Shown: positions 59,650 to 64,000 of the stretch, one piece after another
Position numbering within the stretch: position 1 is the first letter of the stretch
Layout of the letters: each line of letters begins with the position of its first letter
DNA from: Longimicrobiales bacterium
Lineage (GTDB): Bacteria; Gemmatimonadota; Gemmatimonadetes; Longimicrobiales; Gaopeijiaceae
Length of the DNA stretch: 64,000 nucleotides
Direction: 5' to 3'
NCBI GenBank assembly: GCA_958295645.1
Contig: OY282361.1
Location: 766,927 to 830,926, forward strand
The notes under the pieces: generated by a model
The model's input: the letters and a program-made list of their open reading frames with translations, nothing else
What the model was told of the DNA's origin: nothing
Database searches by the model: none
Translations under genes and position numbers: made by a program

Positions 59650-59676
59650 TTGAAGGCTGCCGGGCGGTGATAGCTT
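59650..59676 (+). promoter_or_regulatory. Candidate gltA promoter
   Basis: TTGAAG at 59650-59655 and TAGCTT at 59671-59676, 15 bp apart, about 70 bp upstream of the gltA ATG. The hexamer fits the TANCTT pattern. Confidence 0.35.
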
Positions 59677-59745
59677 TCAAGGCTGTCGTTGCGCATCCGC
59701 CCGTTCTGCGTCCCCGTCAACCGACCGCCATTCCTCAAGAAGAAA

Positions 59746-61047
59746 ATGCCCGAGAACTCGCCCAGAAGCACGCTGTCCGTCACCGACAACCGCACGGGCA
59801 GGCAGTACGAGCTGGACGTCCTCGACGGAAACGTCGTGCGGGCCATGGACCTGCGGCAGATCAAGGTCTCCGACGGCGACTTCGGGATGATGGCGTACGA
59901 CCCGGGCTTCACGAACACGGCCTTCACGACGAGCCGCGTCACGGACGTGGACGGCGGGCGGGGCGTCCTGGAGTACAGGGGCTACCCGATCGAGCAGCTG
60001 GCCGAGCGATCCACCTTCTTGGAGGTCGCCTACCTGCTCCTCAAGGGGGAGTTGCCGACGCAGGCGCAGCTGGACGGCTTCGTGCGCGGCGTGACCTTCC
60101 ACACCTACGTCCACGAGAACGTCCTGACCCTGATCAAGGGCTTTCGCTACGACGCGCACGCGATGGGCATGATGATATCGCTGGTCGCCGCGCTGTCGAC
60201 GTTCTATCCCGAAGCCAAGGACGTGGACGACGCGGACAGCCGCGCCGCGCAGATCAACCGCTTGGTCGCCAAGATGCCCACGCTGGCCGCGCTGACCTAC
60301 CGGCACCACAGGGGGCTGCCGTACATCTATCCGGAGAACGAACTCTCCTACCCGGCCAACTTCCTGAACATGCTCTTCCGCATCGGCGGGCGGGACTACC
60401 GCCCCAACCCGGTGCTGGAGCGCGCCTTGGACGTTCTCTTCATCCTGCATGCGGATCACGAGCAGAACTGTTCGACCACGGCCATGCGGGTCATCGGGAG
60501 TTCCCGGGCCGACCCCTTCTCGGCCATGGCCGGCGCGATGGCCGCCCTATACGGCCCTCTGCACGGCGGCGCCAACGAGGCCGTGCTGCGGATGCTGTCG
60601 GAGATCGGTCACACAGGGAACATCCCCGCGTTCATGGAGAGCGTCCGCAAGGGCGAACGGCGCCTCATGGGCTTCGGCCACCGCGTCTACAAGGCGTACG
60701 ACCCCCGCGCGTCCATCATCAAGAGGACCGCCGAGGACGTCTTCGCGGTCACCGGACGCAACCCGCTCCTGGACGTGGCGCTCGAACTCGAGAAGATCGC
60801 GTTGCAGGAGGAGTATTTCGTCAAGCGGCACCTGTATCCCAACGTGGACTTCTACTCGGGGCTGATCTACCAAGCCATGGGCTTTCCGGTCGAACTGTTC
60901 CCGGTGCTCTTTGCGATTCCGCGCACGGTGGGATGGCTTGCCCAGTGGGAGGAGATGGTCCAGGACCCGGAGCAGCGGATCGCGCGCCCCAGGCAGGTGT
61001 TCAAGGGGTGCGAGCCGCGCGACTACGTGCCGGTGGAGTCTCGGTGA
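59746..61047 (+). CDS. gltA: Citrate synthase
   Basis: 433 aa. Condenses acetyl-CoA and oxaloacetate to enter the TCA cycle. Catalytic His in LFILHADHEQNCSTTAMR and GPLHGGANE, substrate loop GFGHRVYKAYDPR and the catalytic Asp in NVDFYSG. Length fits the hexameric bacterial type I family. ATG at 59746 gives MPENSPRS; the frame upstream to 59689 lacks conservation. Stop overlaps the small lipoprotein gene. Confidence 0.95.
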   Translation: MPENSPRSTLSVTDNRTGRQYELDVLDGNVVRAMDLRQIKVSDGDFGMMAYDPGFTNTAFTTSRVTDVDGGRGVLEYRGYPIEQLAERSTFLEVAYLLLKGELPTQAQLDGFVRGVTFHTYVHENVLTLIKGFRYDAHAMGMMISLVAALSTFYPEAKDVDDADSRAAQINRLVAKMPTLAALTYRHHRGLPYIYPENELSYPANFLNMLFRIGGRDYRPNPVLERALDVLFILHADHEQNCSTTAMRVIGSSRADPFSAMAGAMAALYGPLHGGANEAVLRMLSEIGHTGNIPAFMESVRKGERRLMGFGHRVYKAYDPRASIIKRTAEDVFAVTGRNPLLDVALELEKIALQEEYFVKRHLYPNVDFYSGLIYQAMGFPVELFPVLFAIPRTVGWLAQWEEMVQDPEQRIARPRQVFKGCEPRDYVPVESR

Positions 61048-61424
61048 AGGCGCAACGCGGTTCGTTCCTGCGGGCGTACGCCGCGGCGGCCGCGCTGGTT
61101 CTTGTGTCGGCCTGCGCGGGGCGCGGCAGCGGGTTTCTGCCGCCCGGGCACGACATGGCGAGCGCCGGCGAGATCGAGATCGTCGTGCGGAACGGCAACT
61201 TCAACCAAGTGACGGTCTACACGGTGCGCGGCGGCGCGCAACGGCGGCTCGGCATCGTCGGCGGCAAGGCCGAGGTCGTCTTCAGAACCGACTGGGATTA
61301 TCCCGAACTTCAGTTGAGGGTCAAGTTCCTGGCCGGGCCCGACTACTTCACGGAGAGGTTGCCGGTCGGCGCGGGCGAGACGCTCGAACTGTTCATCCCG
61401 TCCCGGTCCCTGGCGGCTTCTTGA
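61044..61424 (+). CDS. Small unknown lipoprotein after citrate synthase
   Basis: 126 aa, GTG start overlapping the gltA stop (GTGA). Signal peptide and lipobox-like VSAC (Cys about 26), then a beta-rich domain: EIEIVVRNGNFNQVTVYT, RRLGIVGGKAEVVFRTDW, and a terminal ERLPVGAGETLELFIPS. The pattern resembles a small immunoglobulin-like extracellular fold. No catalytic motif. Its translational coupling to gltA is unexplained by function. Confidence 0.7.
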   Translation: MKAQRGSFLRAYAAAAALVLVSACAGRGSGFLPPGHDMASAGEIEIVVRNGNFNQVTVYTVRGGAQRRLGIVGGKAEVVFRTDWDYPELQLRVKFLAGPDYFTERLPVGAGETLELFIPSRSLAAS

Positions 61425-61578
61425 CCCGGCGCCGGGCCGGGCGCCTCCTCGCCGGCTTCCTCTCTCCCGGCCTCCTCTCTCGTCGCTTCCTTTCTCGTCC
61501 CGCGCCTTCGGCCTTGGCCGTCCCCTGCGCGGCCGTCCCCGGCTTCAGGGTTCGGGCGGGCGCACCGGAACTTGCCCG

Positions 61579-62913
61579 GTGATCCCGCAGCGCTTGATCG
61601 CCAGCAAACGGGCGGGCGAGGAGATCGACCCGGCGGAGTTCCGGTCCTTCTTGGCGGGCTACCTGGACGGCCGAGTCGAGGACAGCCAGATGGCCGCCTT
61701 CCTCATGGCGGTCTGCTTCAACGGCCTGGGGGACAAAGAGCTGGCCGTGCTCGTCGACGCGATGATCCGCTCCGGCGAGAGCCTCGACCGCGACGCCGGA
61801 CCGCCGGGTCCCCGCGTGGACAAGCACTCGACCGGAGGCGTCGGCGACAAGGTCTCGCTCCCCTTGGCGCCCCTGGCGGCGGAAATGGGCATGGTGGTTC
61901 CGATGATCTCGGGCCGCGGCCTGGGGCACACCGGCGGCACGCTGGACAAGCTGGAGTCCATTCCCGGCTTCGAGACCCGCATCTCGCTGGAGCGGTTCCA
62001 CGCCGTCCTCCGCGACACCGGGTGCGCCATGATCGGCCAGACCCGCGAGATCGCGCCGCTGGACCGCCGGCTCTACGCGCTGCGGGACGTGACGGCGACG
62101 GTTGCCTCCCTGCCGCTGATCACCGCCTCGATCATGTCCAAGAAGCTGGCGGAGACCCTGGACGGCTTGGTGCTGGACGTGAAGGTGGGAAGCGGCGCCT
62201 TCCTGTCGTCGGCCGAAGAGGCGCGTGCGCTGGCCGAGGCGATGGTGCGGGTGGGCGCCTCTCGGGGACTGGAGGTGACGGCCGTGCTGTCGGCGATGGA
62301 CCGGCCTCTGGGGCGGGCCGTCGGCCACGGGCTGGAGGTGGAGGAGGCCGTCGAGTGCCTGTCGGGCGGCGGGCCGGAGGACTTGCGCGAACTGACGGTG
62401 GAGCTGGCCGCGGAGATGGCGTTGGCCGGCGGCTTGGCGGCGTCGCTGGACGAGGGACGCGGCGCTGCAGAAGCGCTCTTGGCGTCGGGCGCGGCGCTGG
62501 AGCGCTTCTGCCGGATGGTGAGCGCGCAGGGGGGCGATCCCGGCTTCGTCGCATCCGGCCGGGGATTGCCCGCGGCGCCGCTGCAACGCCCGGTCCTCGC
62601 GGCTCGGGCGGGCGTGGTGGCTGCGGTGGAACCCCGCGAGCTGGGGTATGCGTTGGTCGCCCTGGGCGGCGGCAGAACTCGGCAGGATCAGGAGATCGAT
62701 CCGAGGGCGGGCTTCCGCCTCGAAGTCCAGGTGGGCCAGGAGGTGGAGGAGGGCCGGCCGCTGGCCGTCGTGCATGGGGCGGGCGAAGATCGGATCGCGG
62801 CCGCCGAGAGGGCGGTGGCCGGCGCGTTCCGGATTGCGGAGTCGGCGGATACGGACGGCCTGCCCTTGATCCTGGAGCGGTTGAGCGCGTCCGAGAACTC
62901 GCGCCTCGGTTAG
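61579..62913 (+). CDS. deoA: Thymidine/pyrimidine-nucleoside phosphorylase
   Basis: 444 aa, GTG start. Phosphorolysis of thymidine or other pyrimidine nucleosides for salvage. Motifs VDKHSTGGVGDK, GRGLGHTGGTLDKLESIPG, LYALRDVTATVASLPLI, and the C-terminal flexible domain. Separated from the lipoprotein by 154 bp (61425-61578) that contain a CT-rich run and no recognisable promoter. Specificity between thymidine and uridine phosphorylase not decidable. Confidence 0.92.
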   Translation: MIPQRLIASKRAGEEIDPAEFRSFLAGYLDGRVEDSQMAAFLMAVCFNGLGDKELAVLVDAMIRSGESLDRDAGPPGPRVDKHSTGGVGDKVSLPLAPLAAEMGMVVPMISGRGLGHTGGTLDKLESIPGFETRISLERFHAVLRDTGCAMIGQTREIAPLDRRLYALRDVTATVASLPLITASIMSKKLAETLDGLVLDVKVGSGAFLSSAEEARALAEAMVRVGASRGLEVTAVLSAMDRPLGRAVGHGLEVEEAVECLSGGGPEDLRELTVELAAEMALAGGLAASLDEGRGAAEALLASGAALERFCRMVSAQGGDPGFVASGRGLPAAPLQRPVLAARAGVVAAVEPRELGYALVALGGGRTRQDQEIDPRAGFRLEVQVGQEVEEGRPLAVVHGAGEDRIAAAERAVAGAFRIAESADTDGLPLILERLSASENSRLG

Positions 62914-62972
62914 CTCGGCGGGTCGCGGGGAGACAGCAGCGCGGCGCTGGCGCTTGTCGCGAGGCGCCCGGC

Positions 62973-63224
62973 CTAGGAATCGCTGGCGAACACCTCGTAG
63001 ACGATTCCTTCGCGGGCCAGGGCGGTCTCGAGTTCGGCGGCGGCGCCCGCCTGGATCTTCAGCGCGATCCCGCACTTGGCTTCGGACTGCGGAGGCGCGG
63101 GAACCACCTCGGCGGGGATCGACTGCTCGCGCGCCACGTCCTCCGCCCACATGGCATGGTGGGTCGTCTTGAAGACGAAAGTGCGGGGGCCGGAGTCAGC
63201 TGCAGGTGCGGGTTGGCTCGTCAT
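62973..63224 (-). CDS. DUF3343 family protein
   Basis: 83 aa from the ATG at 63224. TFVFKTTHHAMWAEDVARE and PAPPQSEAKCGIALKIQ with the conserved Cys-Gly match DUF3343, a family proposed to act in sulfur or selenium transfer. The ATGA overlap with the upstream PBP1A gene suggests coupling; the link to peptidoglycan synthesis is unexplained. Confidence 0.8.
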   Translation of the reverse strand: MTSQPAPAADSGPRTFVFKTTHHAMWAEDVAREQSIPAEVVPAPPQSEAKCGIALKIQAGAAAELETALAREGIVYEVFASDS

Positions 63225-64000
63225 CGGGGTTCGCGTGGAAGGGAAGGGGAGGGGGAGGACGGCCCGCTTTCGCGGTCGCAGGCCTTCGTGGGCTCGGTGC
63301 CCGGAAGGTAATGCTCGTCGTAGGCGTCCGAGTCGGGACACCAGCGAGAGGCCAGCGTGCCGGTCTTGCCGTCGATTCGGCGGATGACGACGCCTTCGGG
63401 CCAGGCCCAGCGCATGGGCACCGGCAGGACGGCCTCGCTGCCCGCCTCCGCACCCTCCGCCGAGAGGCTGTCCCCGGCAGGCGCCCCGCCCCCGCCGTCC
63501 CATCCGTAGTAGAGACGTCTCGCGAATTCGCCCCACACCGGCGAGGCGAACCGGCCGCCGGTCGCGCCCTCCACGATAGGAATCGGCTGGTCCATGCCGA
63601 ACCACACCGCCGCCACCAAGTTGGGCGTAAACCCGATGAACCAGATGTCGCTGCCCTCGTTCGTGGTGCCGGTCTTGCCGGCGGCCGGCACTTCACGCGG
63701 CAAGCCCGCGCGCAGGCGCACCCCGGTGTAGCCCGTGCCGCGCGGGTTGTCCACCACGTCCTCCAACAAGGAGACCGTCAGCCGTGCCACGGCGGGATCC
63801 AGCGCCCGCTCCCTTTCGGGCTGGGGCTCCCACAGCGCTTCGCCGTCGGCGCTCTCGACCCGGAGGATGGGGAAGGGCCGCACGCGCTCGCCCAGGGTAG
63901 CCAGCGTGGCGTACGCTTCCAGCATCTGAACCGGGATCACCTCGGCGGCGCCGATGGTGGTGGACGGAAACGGCTCGACTTCGGTTCGGATCCCCAGCCG
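63221..64000 (-). CDS. Penicillin-binding protein 1A, C-terminal part (5' end beyond window)
   Basis: Transpeptidase end of a bifunctional class A penicillin-binding protein. Minus-strand frame open to the right edge, 259 codons visible. The third active-site motif KTGTTNEG is present, with GFTPNLVAAVWFG and the AYATLATLGERVRP helix. The SxxK motif and glycosyltransferase domain lie outside. Ends with a Ser/Pro-rich tail. Confidence 0.88.
   Translation of the reverse strand, partial: RLGIRTEVEPFPSTTIGAAEVIPVQMLEAYATLATLGERVRPFPILRVESADGEALWEPQPERERALDPAVARLTVSLLEDVVDNPRGTGYTGVRLRAGLPREVPAAGKTGTTNEGSDIWFIGFTPNLVAAVWFGMDQPIPIVEGATGGRFASPVWGEFARRLYYGWDGGGGAPAGDSLSAEGAEAGSEAVLPVPMRWAWPEGVVIRRIDGKTGTLASRWCPDSDAYDEHYLPGTEPTKACDRESGPSSPSPSLPREPR

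Noticed and set aside
61425-61578. Terminator or riboswitch in the CT-rich gap before deoA
   Set aside because: No convincing stem followed by a T-run and no recognisable riboswitch core.
1-64000. CRISPR arrays, insertion sequences, prophage
   Set aside because: No regularly spaced identical repeats, transposase, integrase or phage structural genes were recognised.

Overview
The window is a densely packed, GC-rich bacterial chromosome segment with short intergenic gaps, many GTG and TTG starts, and frequent 1-4 nt start/stop overlaps. No phage, transposase, integrase, CRISPR or rRNA is visible. One tRNA, tRNA-Leu(CAA), is present. The gene content suggests an aerobic, respiratory, peptide- and fatty-acid-using bacterium: a 14-subunit complex I, a TCA cycle with citrate synthase and aconitase A, a secreted DPP4-like peptidase, and beta-oxidation genes. 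The combination of gapA-pgk-tpiA-secG, a PDH-type E1/E2 with lipB, and a FloA/NfeD pair is compatible with Gemmatimonadota. That placement is an inference from gene content only; no marker tree could be run.

Layout. 1-12765 (+): dnaB (5' end outside the window), ispD, a Sua5/low-molecular-weight phosphatase fusion, aroE, comF, gapA-pgk-tpiA, a degenerate repeat patch, secG, a degenerate E1-alpha-like gene, E1-beta, E2 and lipB. 12804-13388 (-): RNase HI with an atypical active site. 13486-17960 (+): carA without carB, an HU/IHF protein, moaD-moaE-moaA and malate dehydrogenase. dcd (-) then faces a 0.6 kb regulatory gap. 19163-33874 (+): nuoABCDEFGHIJKLMN, mostly with overlapping starts and stops. 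33952-36537 (-): a DPP4-like S9 peptidase. 36672-41827 (+): a short RecQ, an acyl-CoA dehydrogenase, RNase G, L21 and L27.

41903-44761 (-): chorismate mutase, a sodium:solute symporter with a DUF3311-like partner, and two related lipoprotein genes, one internally deleted. 44928-50311 (-): enoyl-CoA hydratase, 3-hydroxyacyl-CoA dehydrogenase, thiolase, aldehyde dehydrogenase and a second enoyl-CoA hydratase, a beta-oxidation or phenylacetate-type lower pathway. 50454-54237 (+): a membrane-bound NfeD protease, flotillin FloA, an unknown anchored protein and a lower-GC unknown gene. Then acnA (-), tRNA-Leu (+), a serine hydrolase (-), a DUF411 protein, citrate synthase, a small lipoprotein and thymidine phosphorylase (+), and finally a DUF3343 protein and the C-terminal part of PBP1A (-).

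Most of the window is housekeeping. The points most worth a second look are an E1-alpha homologue that has lost its thiamine-diphosphate/Mg motif beside intact E1-beta and E2 genes; the fusion of Sua5 to a phosphatase carrying the arginine-phosphatase-type signature; an RNase HI lacking the usual catalytic Glu; a recurring TATCTT-type element at promoter distance upstream of at least six transcription units; minisatellite-like C-terminal extensions in NuoM and the acyl-CoA dehydrogenase; and the deleted lipoprotein paralogue.
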